Assembly: GCA_902762805.1 (NCBI GenBank) | Contig: CACWPQ010000003.1 | Coordinates: forward strand, 62,001 to 126,000 | Direction of reading: 5' to 3' | Source: an uncultured Bacteroidota bacterium | GTDB taxonomy: Bacteria > Bacteroidota > Bacteroidia > Bacteroidales > P3 | Length of the DNA: 64,000 nucleotides | In this document: positions 43,604 through 52,879 of the stretch, one piece after another | Layout: every line of letters starts with the position of its first letter | Numbering within the stretch: the first letter of the stretch is position 1 | Translations under genes and position numbers: made by a program | Notes under the pieces: generated by a model | The model's database searches: none | Seen by the model: only the letters and a program-made list of their open reading frames with translations | What the model was told of the DNA's origin: nothing

Positions 43604-44712
43604 TGCAGTTCCGCGACCTCAACCGCCAGTATCAGGCCCTGAAACCCGAAATCGACGCCGCCATGCTCCGCGTGGCCGCCTCGGGTGCCTTCATCATGGG
43701 CCCCCAAGTGGCCGAACTGGAGCAGCAGCTGGCCGACTATGTGGGGGTCAAGCACTGCATCTCCTGCGCCAACGGCACCGACGCCCTCTCGCTGGCCCTC
43801 ATGGCCTGGGGGGTGGGCGCGGGCGACGCCGTCTTCGTGCCCAACTTCACCTTCTTCTCGTCGGCCGAGGTGGTCTCGCACATTGGCGCCACGCCCATCT
43901 TCGTCGATGTGGAGATGGACACCTTCAATATCTCGCTCTCCGACCTCGAGGCCAAGTTGGCCGCCCTGCCCGCCGGGCTCACCCCCCGCGCCGTGGTGGC
44001 CGTCGACCTCTTCGGCCTGCCGGCCGACTTCCGCGCCCTGCGTGCCTTTGCCAACCGTCATGGTCTTCTGATTCTCGAAGATGCCGCACAGGGCTTCGGC
44101 GGAAGCATCGATGGGCAAAAGGCCTGCTCTTTCGGCCACATCGCCACCACCTCCTTCTTCCCCGCCAAGCCCCTGGGTTGCTATGGCGACGGCGGCGCCC
44201 TCTTCACCGACAATGACGACTGGGCCGCCCTCCTGCGCTCCTTCCGTGTCCACGGCAAAGGCTCGGACAAGTACGACAACGTCCGCATCGGCCTCAACTC
44301 GCGCCTCGACACCCTCCAGGCTGCCATCCTGCAGGTCAAACTGAAGGCCTTCGCCGACAGCGAGCTGGATGCCGTCAACCGTGTGGCCAGCCGCTACACG
44401 GCCTATCTTGCCGGCCGCGTGGCCACGCCGCATATCCCTGCAGGCTTCCGCTCCTCGTGGGCGCAATACACCGTCCAACTCGCTGACCGCGACCGCGTGC
44501 AGGCCGCCCTCAAGGCCGACGGCATACCCTCGATGGTCTACTATCCCAAACCCATGAGCGCGCAGACCGCCTTTGCACCCGTGGCCCACCTCCAGAGCCC
44601 CTGCCCCAATGCCGCCCGCCTCTCCGCCACCGTCCTCTCACTCCCCATGCACCCCTATATGACGGATGCCGAAGTGACCCTTGTATCCGAAAAACTCCTC
44701 GCTGCAATATGA
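43603..44712 (+). CDS. wlbC: UDP-3-keto-glucuronate aminotransferase (WlbC/WbpE-like)
   Basis: A 369-residue PLP enzyme of the DegT/DnrJ/EryC1 family that places the 3-amino group using glutamate. It starts [20 protein letters not shown]. It has the cofactor segment CANGTDALSLALMAWGV, ILEDAAQGFGG, and the catalytic Lys in TSFFPAKPLGCYGDGGALFT. Substrate-binding NSRLDTLQAAILQVKL follows. The ATG shares one base with the wlbB stop (TGATG). It works between the dehydrogenase and acetyltransferase steps. Confidence 0.93.
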   Translation: MQFRDLNRQYQALKPEIDAAMLRVAASGAFIMGPQVAELEQQLADYVGVKHCISCANGTDALSLALMAWGVGAGDAVFVPNFTFFSSAEVVSHIGATPIFVDVEMDTFNISLSDLEAKLAALPAGLTPRAVVAVDLFGLPADFRALRAFANRHGLLILEDAAQGFGGSIDGQKACSFGHIATTSFFPAKPLGCYGDGGALFTDNDDWAALLRSFRVHGKGSDKYDNVRIGLNSRLDTLQAAILQVKLKAFADSELDAVNRVASRYTAYLAGRVATPHIPAGFRSSWAQYTVQLADRDRVQAALKADGIPSMVYYPKPMSAQTAFAPVAHLQSPCPNAARLSATVLSLPMHPYMTDAEVTLVSEKLLAAI

Positions 44713-45986
44713 TGAACATCAATGATATAAAGATTTGCGTCATCGGCCTCGGCTACGTAGGCCTCCCCTTGGCGCGCCTCTTTTCCACCAAGTTCCCCAC
44801 CATCGGTTTCGACATCAACCAGCGCCGCGTCGATGCCCTGATGCAGGGCCACGACGCCACGCTCGAAGTGGAGGACGACCTGCTCCAGGAGGCCATCCAT
44901 AAGCACGGTTTCCGCTGCACTTCCAGCCTCGACGACATACGCCACTGCAACATGTACATCGTCGCCGTCCCCACGCCCGTCGACCACAACAACCACCCCG
45001 ACCTCACCCCCCTCGTGGGTGCCTCCGAGGTGGTGGGCAAGGTAATTGCGAAAGGCGACGTGGTGGTCTACGAGTCAACCGTCTACCCCGGCGTCACCGA
45101 GGAGGAGTGCCTCCCCGTGGTCGAGCGCGTCAGCGGGCTGCGGTTCAATACCGACTTCTATGCCGGCTACAGCCCCGAGCGCATCAACCCCGGCGACAAG
45201 GAGCACCGCGTCGAAACCATCCGCAAGGTAACCTCCGGCTCCACGCCCGAGGTGGCCGACCTGGTCGATGCCATGTACAACGCCGTCCTCGTCAACGGCA
45301 CCCACAAAGCCCCCAGCATCAAGGTGGCCGAGGCATCCAAGATTATAGAAAACTCGCAGCGCGACGTCAACATTGCCTTCATGAACGAGCTGGCCAAAAT
45401 TTTCAACGCCATGGGGATCGACACCCACGACGTCATCGAAGCCGCCGCCAGCAAGTGGAACTTCATCCGCCTTTCGCCCGGCCTCGTCGGCGGCCACTGC
45501 ATATCCGTCGACCCCTACTACCTCATCCAGAAGGCCCAGGTCTACGGCGTACTGCCGCGCGTCATGAGCAGCGCCCGCCGCCTCAACGACGGCATGGGTG
45601 CCTATGTAGCCAACCAGACCATCAAGCAGATGAACCTCCGCGGCGTGCCCGTCAAGGACGCCCGCATCCTCATCCTCGGCTTCGCCTTCAAGGAGAACTG
45701 CCCCGACCTGCGCAACACCAAGGTGGTCGACATCCACAACACCCTCCGCGAGTACACCCCCAACATCACCGTCTACGACCCCTGGGTCAACGCCGACCAC
45801 GCCCGCCACGAATACGGCGTCGAGGTGACGGGACAGTTGCCTGACGGCCAGTTCGATGCCGTGATCTTGGCCGTCGCCCACGAGCAATTCCTCGGCCTCG
45901 ACGTGCGCAAATTGGTCCGCACGCCCGGTGTGGTCTACGACGTCAAAGGCGTCCTGCCGCGTGATGTGGTCGATGCCCGCCTATAG
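44709..45986 (+). CDS. UDP-N-acetylglucosamine 6-dehydrogenase (WbpA/WbpO/VipA type)
   Basis: A 425-residue UDP-sugar dehydrogenase that oxidises C6 of UDP-GlcNAc to the uronate. The N-terminus reads KICVIGLGYVGLPLARLF. It has AVPTPVDHNNHPDLTPL, YESTVYPGVTEEECLPVVE, and the later GLVGGHCISVDPYYLIQKAQ with the catalytic Cys. ATG 44709 overlaps the wlbC stop as ATGA. Together with wlbA, wlbB and wlbC it completes synthesis of UDP-2,3-diacetamido-2,3-dideoxy-glucuronate. No 2-epimerase for the manno form is present. Confidence 0.92.
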   Translation: MMNINDIKICVIGLGYVGLPLARLFSTKFPTIGFDINQRRVDALMQGHDATLEVEDDLLQEAIHKHGFRCTSSLDDIRHCNMYIVAVPTPVDHNNHPDLTPLVGASEVVGKVIAKGDVVVYESTVYPGVTEEECLPVVERVSGLRFNTDFYAGYSPERINPGDKEHRVETIRKVTSGSTPEVADLVDAMYNAVLVNGTHKAPSIKVAEASKIIENSQRDVNIAFMNELAKIFNAMGIDTHDVIEAAASKWNFIRLSPGLVGGHCISVDPYYLIQKAQVYGVLPRVMSSARRLNDGMGAYVANQTIKQMNLRGVPVKDARILILGFAFKENCPDLRNTKVVDIHNTLREYTPNITVYDPWVNADHARHEYGVEVTGQLPDGQFDAVILAVAHEQFLGLDVRKLVRTPGVVYDVKGVLPRDVVDARL

Positions 45987-46031
45987 AAAACCATGTAAAT
46001 CAGAGACGAAGAAATTTTAACAATTTTCCAC

Positions 46032-46062
46032 TTGCAAGTATCACATTTTTAGCGTACTTTTG
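46032..46062 (+). promoter_or_regulatory. Promoter of the 4,6-dehydratase gene
   Basis: TTG at 46032-46034, a 20-base spacer and TACTTTTG at 46055-46062 fit the consensus. The leader of about 105 bases contains an 11-bp repeat. Confidence 0.6.
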
Positions 46063-46096
46063 CAATTCCGACACTGACCGCCCACCCCTCCTCCGA

Positions 46097-46129
46097 CCGA
46101 AGAACAACCGAAGAACAACCGAAGAACAG
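46097..46129. repeat. 11-bp tandem repeat in the 4,6-dehydratase leader, three units
   Basis: ccgaagaacaa occurs twice exactly and then as ccgaagaacag, with an exact 11-base period, between the promoter and the ATG at 46174. Confidence 0.9.
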
Positions 46130-46173
46130 CCCTAGTTGATACCTGGAAAACATCCACCGAACACCTGCCACCT

Positions 46174-48108
46174 ATGTTGAAAAAAATACCCTTTTACATT
46201 GTCAAGAAATACCGCCACAGCACAGTTCCACAATGGTACATCCTCATTATGGACATTGTGCTCTTCATACTGGCCTTCTTCTTGATGGAAGCCTTCCGCG
46301 TCAACGGCCTGGCCAACCTCCACATGCGCGGCATGCTGGTGAAGTTCGTCGTCTCGCTGATGCTCACCATCATCTTCTATTTCTTCACCGGCTCCTACAA
46401 AAGCATCATCCGCCACGCCGGCATGAGCGACATCTACAAGATACTCCTCACCACCGTCGGCCCCGCGCTCGTCTGCTGGCTCGTCAATATTGTCAACTAC
46501 CAGTTCCGCCCGCCGATTATCCCCGGCGGCTACCTGCTATCCTATCGCGAGTCGCTGATGCTCTATGCTATCCTGGCGGTGCTGCTCACCGTGTCGCGCC
46601 TCTTCATGCAAAGCGTCTACAACCGCTACTTCCGCCGGCGCCGCCCCACCTTCAACGTTGTCATCTACGGTGCCGGCGCCGCCGGTATCATCGCCTACAA
46701 CGCCCTCAAACAGGAACCCAACTACGAGTACCGCATCGTCGCCTTCATCGACGACGACATGTCCAAGGTCAACCAAGAACTCAACGGCGTGCCTGTCATG
46801 CGCGCCCGCACCGTCCTCACCCCCAAGTTCATCGAGCAGAAAAAGGTCAAGCAACTCATCATCGCCATCCCCTCCATCCGCGTCCTCCACAAGCAGGCCA
46901 TCACCAACAAAGCCCTCGACCTCGGCCTCACCGTCAAAGCCGTCCCCCACGCCTCCACTTGGCTCAACGGCACCTTCTCGGCCAACCAGATCCAGGACAT
47001 CAAGATTGAAGACCTCCTCGAGCGCGAGAGCATCAAGCTCGACAATGTCAACATCGTCCGCGAGGTGGCCGACAAGACCGTCCTCGTCACCGGCGCTGCT
47101 GGCTCCATAGGCTCCGAAATCTGCCGCCAGCTCATGACCTACCACCCCGCCAAGGTCATCATGCTCGACCAAGCCGAAAGCCCCATGTACGACCTCCAGT
47201 TCGAACTCCGCAACACCTTCGCCGACCAGTTGGACCGCATGGAGTTCGTCATCGCCAACGTCAAGGACCGCCCCCGCATCGAGGAAGTCTTCCAGCAGTT
47301 CCGCCCCCAGCTCGTCTACCACGCTGCCGCCTACAAGCACGTCCCCTTCATGGAGGAAAACCCCTACGAGGCCGTCTATATCAACGTCTTCGGCACCCGC
47401 AACCTCGCCGACCTCTCGCTCCAGTACGGCGTGCAAAAATTCGTCATGATCTCCACCGACAAGGCCGTCAACCCCACCAACGTCATGGGCGCCACCAAGC
47501 GCATGGCCGAAATCTACATCCAAAGCCGCTCCAACCCCACCACCCACTTCATCACCACCCGCTTCGGCAACGTCCTCGGCTCCAACGGCTCCGTCATACC
47601 CCTCTTCAAGAAGCAGCTCGCCGCCGGCGGCCCCCTCACCGTCACCCACCGCGACATCATCCGCTACTTCATGACCATCCCCGAGGCCTGCAACCTCGTT
47701 CTCGAGGCCGGTGCCATGGGCGAGGGCGGCGATATCTTCGTCTTCGACATGGGCAAGCCCGTCCGCATCTACGACATGGCCCGCAAGATGATCCAGCTCT
47801 CCGGCATGCAAGGCATCGAAATCAAGGAGATAGGCCTCCGCCCGGGCGAGAAACTCTACGAGGAGCTCCTCGCCACCAAGGAGAACACCATCCCCACCTA
47901 CCACCCCAAAATCATGCGCGCCCAGGTGCGCCGCTACCCCATTGACGCCATCGACCGCGAGTACGACGACCTCTGGCACATCCTCGAGGGCATGGACGAC
48001 ATGGCCATCGTCGCCAAAATGAAGGCCATCGTCCCCGAGTTCCTTTCAAACAACTCAATTTACTGTAAATTAGATACTTCCACCCCCCCCAGCGCTCTGA
48101 ATGAGTAA
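46174..48108 (+). CDS. Membrane-bound nucleoside-diphosphate-sugar 4,6-dehydratase (WbpM/PglF/CapD-like)
   Basis: A 644-residue inner-membrane protein. Four spans occupy the first 150 residues (including ILIMDIVLFILAFFLMEAF and FVVSLMLTIIFYFFT). A first Rossmann fold starts at NVVIYGAGAAGIIAYNAL. The catalytic dehydratase domain starts at KTVLVTGAAGSIGSEICRQL, with FVMISTDKAVNPTNVMGATK. The usual Tyr of Tyr-x3-Lys is Met, as is typical for this class. It makes a UDP-4-keto-6-deoxy-HexNAc, precursor of FucNAc- or bacillosamine-type sugars, often the first sugar of the unit. It has its own promoter after the wlb genes. Confidence 0.92.
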   Translation: MLKKIPFYIVKKYRHSTVPQWYILIMDIVLFILAFFLMEAFRVNGLANLHMRGMLVKFVVSLMLTIIFYFFTGSYKSIIRHAGMSDIYKILLTTVGPALVCWLVNIVNYQFRPPIIPGGYLLSYRESLMLYAILAVLLTVSRLFMQSVYNRYFRRRRPTFNVVIYGAGAAGIIAYNALKQEPNYEYRIVAFIDDDMSKVNQELNGVPVMRARTVLTPKFIEQKKVKQLIIAIPSIRVLHKQAITNKALDLGLTVKAVPHASTWLNGTFSANQIQDIKIEDLLERESIKLDNVNIVREVADKTVLVTGAAGSIGSEICRQLMTYHPAKVIMLDQAESPMYDLQFELRNTFADQLDRMEFVIANVKDRPRIEEVFQQFRPQLVYHAAAYKHVPFMEENPYEAVYINVFGTRNLADLSLQYGVQKFVMISTDKAVNPTNVMGATKRMAEIYIQSRSNPTTHFITTRFGNVLGSNGSVIPLFKKQLAAGGPLTVTHRDIIRYFMTIPEACNLVLEAGAMGEGGDIFVFDMGKPVRIYDMARKMIQLSGMQGIEIKEIGLRPGEKLYEELLATKENTIPTYHPKIMRAQVRRYPIDAIDREYDDLWHILEGMDDMAIVAKMKAIVPEFLSNNSIYCKLDTSTPPSALNE

Positions 48109-48117
48109 CTTAACACT

Positions 48118-49920
48118 ATGCGACTGCGTTACCTCTTCCGCTACTTCCTCACCTGGATCCTCATCTTCGTTACCCAGAAGATAGTCTTCATGCTTGTCAA
48201 CATGGGCCTGGCCGACGGTGCCCCCTTTGGGAGCTGTGTCGCCGCCCTGTGGCATGGCCTCCGCCTCGATGTCACCACCGCCTCCTACCTCGCCATCCTG
48301 CCCACCCTCGTGGTGCTCGTCAGCTACTTCTTCCGCCGCTTCCCGCTGCGCAAGGTGCTGGTGCCCTACTACTGGCTCACCGCCGTCGTCATCGCCGTTG
48401 CCTTCCTGGCCGACACCATCCTCTACTTCTTTTGGGGCGCCAAGCTCGACGCCAACGAGCTCCTTTACGTCTCCAAGCCCAAGGACATGCTCGCCAGCCT
48501 CCCCGTTTGGCAGGCCGTCCTGGCCTTCGTGCTGATGGGTGCCGTGGCCTGGCACTACTTCCGTCGCCAGCGCCGCGCCACCCCCGCCGAACTTCCCGCT
48601 CCCCGCTCCAAATTCTCCGCCCTCTTCATCCTTCCTCTGGCCGGACTCATCTTCCTCGGCATGCGTGGCGGCACCACCCAGTCCACCGCCAACCCCTCCT
48701 ATGCCTACTTCTCCCCCCACCAGTTCTGCAACCACGCCGCCCTCAACCCTACCTTCAACATCCTCCACTCGCTCTTCAAGGCCCAGGACCTCGAAAAAGA
48801 GTTCGACTCCTTCTCCGAGCCCGACCTCGAGGTGCTGCTCGACGGCGCCTACGAGACCGACTCCCTCCTCTCCGACACCCTCCTTGCCCTGCGGCGCCCC
48901 AACGTGCTCTTCATCGTGTGGGAAGGCGCCGGCACCGCTATGGTGGGTTCTGACTCCGTGGCCCCCTGCCTCCAGGCCCTGCGCCGCGAGGGGGTCTTCT
49001 TCTCCAACTGCTATGCCAACAGCTTCCGCACCGACCGCGGCATCCTCTCCGTCTTCAGCGGCTGGCCCGGCATGCCCACCCTCTCCCTCATCAAGCGCAC
49101 CGACCTCTGCCGCTGCCTCCCCTCCGTGGCCTCCTCGCTGCGCGACGAAGGCTATGCCACCAGCCTCACCTATGGCGGCGATGTCGACTATGCCAATATG
49201 CGCCTCTATTTCAACGAGACGGGCTTCTCCACCGTCCGCGGTAGCCACTTCTTCCCCGCCAGCCAGAACACCAGTGCCTGGGGTGTCCACGACCAGTACC
49301 TCCTCGCCCCCGACGTGCTCATCCCCGCCGAGCGCCCCTTCTTCTCCGCTGCCCTCACCCTCAGTAGCCACGAGCCCTGGGAGGTGTCCATGCAGCGCCT
49401 TCAGGATCCCCGCTGGAACTCCTTCGCCTACACCGATTCCTGCCTCGGTGCCTTCGTCGACCGGCTGAAAAATTCCCCCCTGTGGGACAGCCTCCTGGTG
49501 GTCATCCTGCCCGACCACGGCATCACCTATCCGGGTGTCCACTCCACGGCCGACCTCCGCGTCTCCCACATCCCCATGCTTTGGGTCGGCGGTGCCCTGG
49601 CCAAACACGGTGAATACGATATGCTCCTCAACCAGAGCGACCTCGCCGCCACCCTGCTGGCACAGATGGGCATCGACATATCCGACTTCACCTTCAGCCG
49701 CAACGTCTTCAGCCCCTCCTTCCCGCAGCGGCGTCAGTTCGCCATGCATGCCGACAAGAACGGCGTCACCCTCATCCAGCCCGACGGCCACTGGGTCTAC
49801 GACTGCGTAAGCCGCTCCCTGCAGCCCGTCTCCGAGCCGCATCGGCTTTTCATCGAGGCCAGCCTGCAGCGTCTCTATCAGACCTCGGCTGCCCTGCCGC
49901 TCCACGTCAGGGAGCAATAA
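48118..49920 (+). CDS. LTA-synthase-like sulfatase-fold membrane protein
   Basis: A 600-residue protein with five membrane spans in the first 190 residues (YFLTWILIFVTQKIVFMLVN; ALFILPLAGLIFLGM) and a periplasmic alkaline-phosphatase/sulfatase fold. Motifs are RPNVLFIVWEGAGTAMVG for the first metal ligand, NSFRTDRGILSVFSG with the Thr nucleophile position, and VVILPDHGITYPG with Asp-His. The family includes lipoteichoic acid synthase and MdoB phosphoglycerol transferases, and in Bacteroidota it probably adds phospho-substituents to surface lipids or glycans. It starts nine bases after the dehydratase stop. Its end overlaps the convergent lamin-tail gene by 14 bases. Confidence 0.86.
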   Translation: MRLRYLFRYFLTWILIFVTQKIVFMLVNMGLADGAPFGSCVAALWHGLRLDVTTASYLAILPTLVVLVSYFFRRFPLRKVLVPYYWLTAVVIAVAFLADTILYFFWGAKLDANELLYVSKPKDMLASLPVWQAVLAFVLMGAVAWHYFRRQRRATPAELPAPRSKFSALFILPLAGLIFLGMRGGTTQSTANPSYAYFSPHQFCNHAALNPTFNILHSLFKAQDLEKEFDSFSEPDLEVLLDGAYETDSLLSDTLLALRRPNVLFIVWEGAGTAMVGSDSVAPCLQALRREGVFFSNCYANSFRTDRGILSVFSGWPGMPTLSLIKRTDLCRCLPSVASSLRDEGYATSLTYGGDVDYANMRLYFNETGFSTVRGSHFFPASQNTSAWGVHDQYLLAPDVLIPAERPFFSAALTLSSHEPWEVSMQRLQDPRWNSFAYTDSCLGAFVDRLKNSPLWDSLLVVILPDHGITYPGVHSTADLRVSHIPMLWVGGALAKHGEYDMLLNQSDLAATLLAQMGIDISDFTFSRNVFSPSFPQRRQFAMHADKNGVTLIQPDGHWVYDCVSRSLQPVSEPHRLFIEASLQRLYQTSAALPLHVREQ

Positions 49921-50803
49921 TGGCCACCGTGCGCCGCAGTGTCTGCCGGGTGCCTTGAAGATTGTAGAGTTTGATAATGAGTGCATAGCGTCCTTGCCGC
50001 AAGGCAGAGCCGCCTTCGCCCATGCCGTTCCATACAATGGTGCCATGGGTGCCAAGCAGCGCGTTGTTCAGCAGCCTGCATACCGGGCGGCCCGCTGCGT
50101 CGTAGATATCAATGCTGGCGTAGACATCGCCGTCCTCCAGTGTGTATTCTATCGTCAGCTCGTCCTGGTAGCCGTCGTCGTCGGGCGAAAGTAGCTTCGA
50201 CGAGAAAGCGAAACTGGCCTCCTCGGCCACATATTCCATGCTCTGCGAGTTGGGCAGGGTTGGGGTGCCGTAGCCCGCCGTCGAGGCGGCAGAGAACCAG
50301 TTCCCCGCCTCGTTGCAGGGCCTCTCGAAGCTCCTCCGCTCCAGGCTAACGCCCGCCTTGTTGCGCAGCAGGCGGCTGTGCATCGCCGGGCTGTAGTCCA
50401 GCCGCTCGGCAATGGTGCCGTCGGCCGTGGCCACCACCACCGCGCCGCCCTCGTTGGGATACGGCGGCAGGCTGCATTCCACCACCTTCTGCCGCTCCGC
50501 CTTCGGAAACGCCGCCGCCACCGCAGCCGCATCCTTCGTCAGCACCACATAGTCCCTCGCACCCACTCGGTGCGAGGGTAGGGGATAGCGTGTCCCCAGC
50601 GAGTTGCCCACCCAGCGGATAATCATATAGTCCGACAGCTCAACAGCCTCGTCCCCTGCATTGTACAGCTCCACATACTCCGCCTCGCCCACCCGCGGCT
50701 GGAACATCACCTCGCTCAGCAGCAGGGTCTCTTGACTCCATGCCACACCTGTTTCGATCAGAATAAAAAGAGCTATGAGCCTGAGTTTTAACATAGTGGT
50801 CAT
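49907..50803 (-). CDS. Secreted lamin-tail domain protein with FlgD-like C-terminal domain
   Basis: A 298-residue protein with a signal peptide (LKLRLIALFILIETGVAWS). Residues about 28-130 form a lamin-tail-type Ig-like domain (LLLSEVMFQPRVGEAEYVEL, YMIIRWVGN). The C-terminal 95 residues resemble the FlgD/T9SS-type Ig module (LEDGDVYASIDIYDAAGRPV, then TIVWNGMGEGGSALRQGRYA). This is a common layout of exported Bacteroidota proteins. Met4 (50794) is an alternative start. The role at the cell surface is unknown. Convergent with the sulfatase-fold gene and divergent from glmS. Confidence 0.8.
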   Translation of the reverse strand: MTTMLKLRLIALFILIETGVAWSQETLLLSEVMFQPRVGEAEYVELYNAGDEAVELSDYMIIRWVGNSLGTRYPLPSHRVGARDYVVLTKDAAAVAAAFPKAERQKVVECSLPPYPNEGGAVVVATADGTIAERLDYSPAMHSRLLRNKAGVSLERRSFERPCNEAGNWFSAASTAGYGTPTLPNSQSMEYVAEEASFAFSSKLLSPDDDGYQDELTIEYTLEDGDVYASIDIYDAAGRPVCRLLNNALLGTHGTIVWNGMGEGGSALRQGRYALIIKLYNLQGTRQTLRRTVAIIAP

Positions 50804-50885
50804 TAGTTTGTCATTGCCTGTAACGTCAATATTCTTGTTTTTATTGCCCTAATAATTAGAGATTTGCAAAAGTTTTTTGTTTTTT

Positions 50886-50919
50886 TTTGATTTCCGCATC
50901 AAAAAAAGTTGTATCTTTG
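50886..50919 (+). promoter_or_regulatory. Promoter of glmS
   Basis: TTTG (50886-50889) and TATCTTTG (50912-50919) are separated by 22 bases, slightly long for the consensus. The ATG follows 34 bases later. I see no GlmS-type ribozyme. Confidence 0.5.
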
Positions 50920-50953
50920 CATTTCAAATCAAACACCATTTATACACAGAATT

Positions 50954-52816
50954 ATGTGCGGAATTGTAGGATACATCGGGGAGCAGCAGGCCTTCCCCAT
51001 CTTGATCAAAGGCCTCCATCGTCTTGAATATCGCGGCTACGACTCGGCCGGCGTCTCCATGATTGCCCCCAGCGGCAACCTCAACGTCTACAAGGCCACC
51101 GGCAAAGTGTCGGCCCTCGAGGAGAAATGCGCTGCCGAGGATACCACCGGCACCATCGGCATCGCCCACACCCGCTGGGCCACCCACGGCGAGCCCAACA
51201 CCACCAACGCCCACCCTCACCGCAGCCAGAGCGGCAACCTCAGCCTCGTCCACAACGGCATCATCGAGAACTACAAGACCCTCCGCGCCATGCTCGAGAA
51301 AGAAGGCTACACCTTCTGCTCCGACACCGACACCGAGGTGCTCGTCCAGCTCATCGAATACACCCAGCGCCTCAACCAGTGCGACCTCTTCACCGCCGTG
51401 CAGCGCGCCCTGAAACACGTCGTCGGCGCCTACGCCATCGCCATCCTCGAGAAGGAACACCCCGACCGGCTGGTCTGCGCCCGCAAGGGCTCTCCGCTGG
51501 TAATTGGTGTCGGCACCGATGCCCGCGGCCACAAGGAGTTCTACATCGGCTCCGACGCCACTCCCCTCATCGAATACACCAACCAGGTCATCTACCTCAA
51601 GGACGAGGAGGTGGCTCTCATGACACGCTCCAGCGACCTGCCGGAAATTGTCGACCTCTCCCATGTCCACCAGACACCCGAGATGCACACCCTCACCCTC
51701 AGCCTCGACGAGCTCGAGAAAGGCGGCTACCCCCACTTCATGCTCAAAGAAATATGGGAGCAGCCCGGCGCCCTGCGCACCTGCATCCGCGGACGCATCC
51801 ACGTGCAGCAGAAAGAGGTACGCCTCAGCGGCATCGTCGACCACAAGGATAAATTCCTCAACGCCCGCCGCATCATCATCTGCGCCTGCGGCACCTCGTG
51901 GCACTCCGCACTCATCGGAAAATACTTCATCGAAGAGGCCGCACAGATACCCGTCGAGGTAGAGTACGCCTCCGAATTCCGCTACCGCAACCCCGTCATC
52001 TATCAGGACGACATCGTCATCGCCGTCTCCCAAAGCGGCGAGACCGCCGACACCCTGGCCGCCATACAGCTCGCCGAGCAGAAAGGCGCCTTCCTCTACG
52101 GCATCTGCAATGTCATCGGCTCCTCCATCGCCCGCGCCACCCACAGCGGCACCTACATCCACGTCGGCCCCGAAATCGGCGTCGCCTCCACCAAGGCCTT
52201 CACCGGCCAGGTCGTCACCCTCTGCCTCCTCGGCCTCGCCATCGCCAGAATCAAGAACACCCTCAGCGACGAACTCTACCATACGCTTGTCGACGAGCTC
52301 CAGGCCATCCCCGACAAAATCCAGTGGACCCTCGAGAACAACAAGAACATCGACCAGTTCGCCCAGATGTTCACCTACTGCCGCAACTTCCTCTTCCTCG
52401 GCCGCGGCTACAACTTCCCCGTCGCCCTCGAAGGCGCCCTCAAACTCAAGGAAATCTCCTACATCCACGCCGAAGGCTACCCCGCCGCCGAAATGAAGCA
52501 CGGCCCCATCGCACTCGTCGACGAAGAGATGCCCTGCGTCTTCATCGCACCCAAGCGCGGCATGTACGACAAGGTGGTCTCCAACATCCAGGAAATCAAA
52601 TCGCGCAAAGGCAAAATCATCTCCGTCGTCACCGAAGGCGACAAGACCGTCTCCGACATGAGCGACTACACCTTCGTCATCCCCGACACGCGCGACTGCT
52701 TCGTCCCCCTCCTGGCCGTCATCCCGCTCCAGCTGCTCTCCTACTACGTCGCCACCGCCAAAGGCCGCAACGTCGACCAGCCCCGCAACCTCGCCAAGAG
52801 CGTCACCGTGGAATAA
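50954..52816 (+). CDS. glmS: Glutamine-fructose-6-phosphate aminotransferase (isomerizing)
   Basis: A 620-residue enzyme that makes glucosamine-6-phosphate, feeding UDP-GlcNAc for cell wall and for the amino sugars of the nearby cluster. The start at ATG 50954 puts the catalytic Cys at position 2 (MCGIVGYIGEQQAFPILIKG). The glutaminase domain shows HTRWATHGEPNTTNAHPH. Two SIS domains follow (IICACGTSWHSALIGKYFIE, VAVSQSGETADTLAAIQLAE). The end reads NVDQPRNLAKSVTVE as in all family members. It is a single gene with its own promoter. Confidence 0.97.
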   Translation: MCGIVGYIGEQQAFPILIKGLHRLEYRGYDSAGVSMIAPSGNLNVYKATGKVSALEEKCAAEDTTGTIGIAHTRWATHGEPNTTNAHPHRSQSGNLSLVHNGIIENYKTLRAMLEKEGYTFCSDTDTEVLVQLIEYTQRLNQCDLFTAVQRALKHVVGAYAIAILEKEHPDRLVCARKGSPLVIGVGTDARGHKEFYIGSDATPLIEYTNQVIYLKDEEVALMTRSSDLPEIVDLSHVHQTPEMHTLTLSLDELEKGGYPHFMLKEIWEQPGALRTCIRGRIHVQQKEVRLSGIVDHKDKFLNARRIIICACGTSWHSALIGKYFIEEAAQIPVEVEYASEFRYRNPVIYQDDIVIAVSQSGETADTLAAIQLAEQKGAFLYGICNVIGSSIARATHSGTYIHVGPEIGVASTKAFTGQVVTLCLLGLAIARIKNTLSDELYHTLVDELQAIPDKIQWTLENNKNIDQFAQMFTYCRNFLFLGRGYNFPVALEGALKLKEISYIHAEGYPAAEMKHGPIALVDEEMPCVFIAPKRGMYDKVVSNIQEIKSRKGKIISVVTEGDKTVSDMSDYTFVIPDTRDCFVPLLAVIPLQLLSYYVATAKGRNVDQPRNLAKSVTVE

Positions 52817-52836
52817 ACACCCCTACATACCTATAT

Positions 52837-52874
52837 AGAACAGGGTGGCGCTGCACGCAGCGCCACCCTGTTCT
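52837..52874. terminator. Bidirectional hairpin between glmS and the transglutaminase gene
   Basis: AGAACAGGGTGGCGCTG, loop CACG and the exact complement form a perfect 17-base-pair stem between two convergent genes. There is no long T-run, but the position fits a shared terminator. Confidence 0.65.
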
Positions 52875-52879
52875 GCCAT

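Noticed and set aside
48070-50055. Open frame of about 660 codons on the minus strand
   Set aside because: It is antisense to the sulfatase-fold gene, is rich in Gly/Glu/Val as expected of a shadow, and shows no domain.
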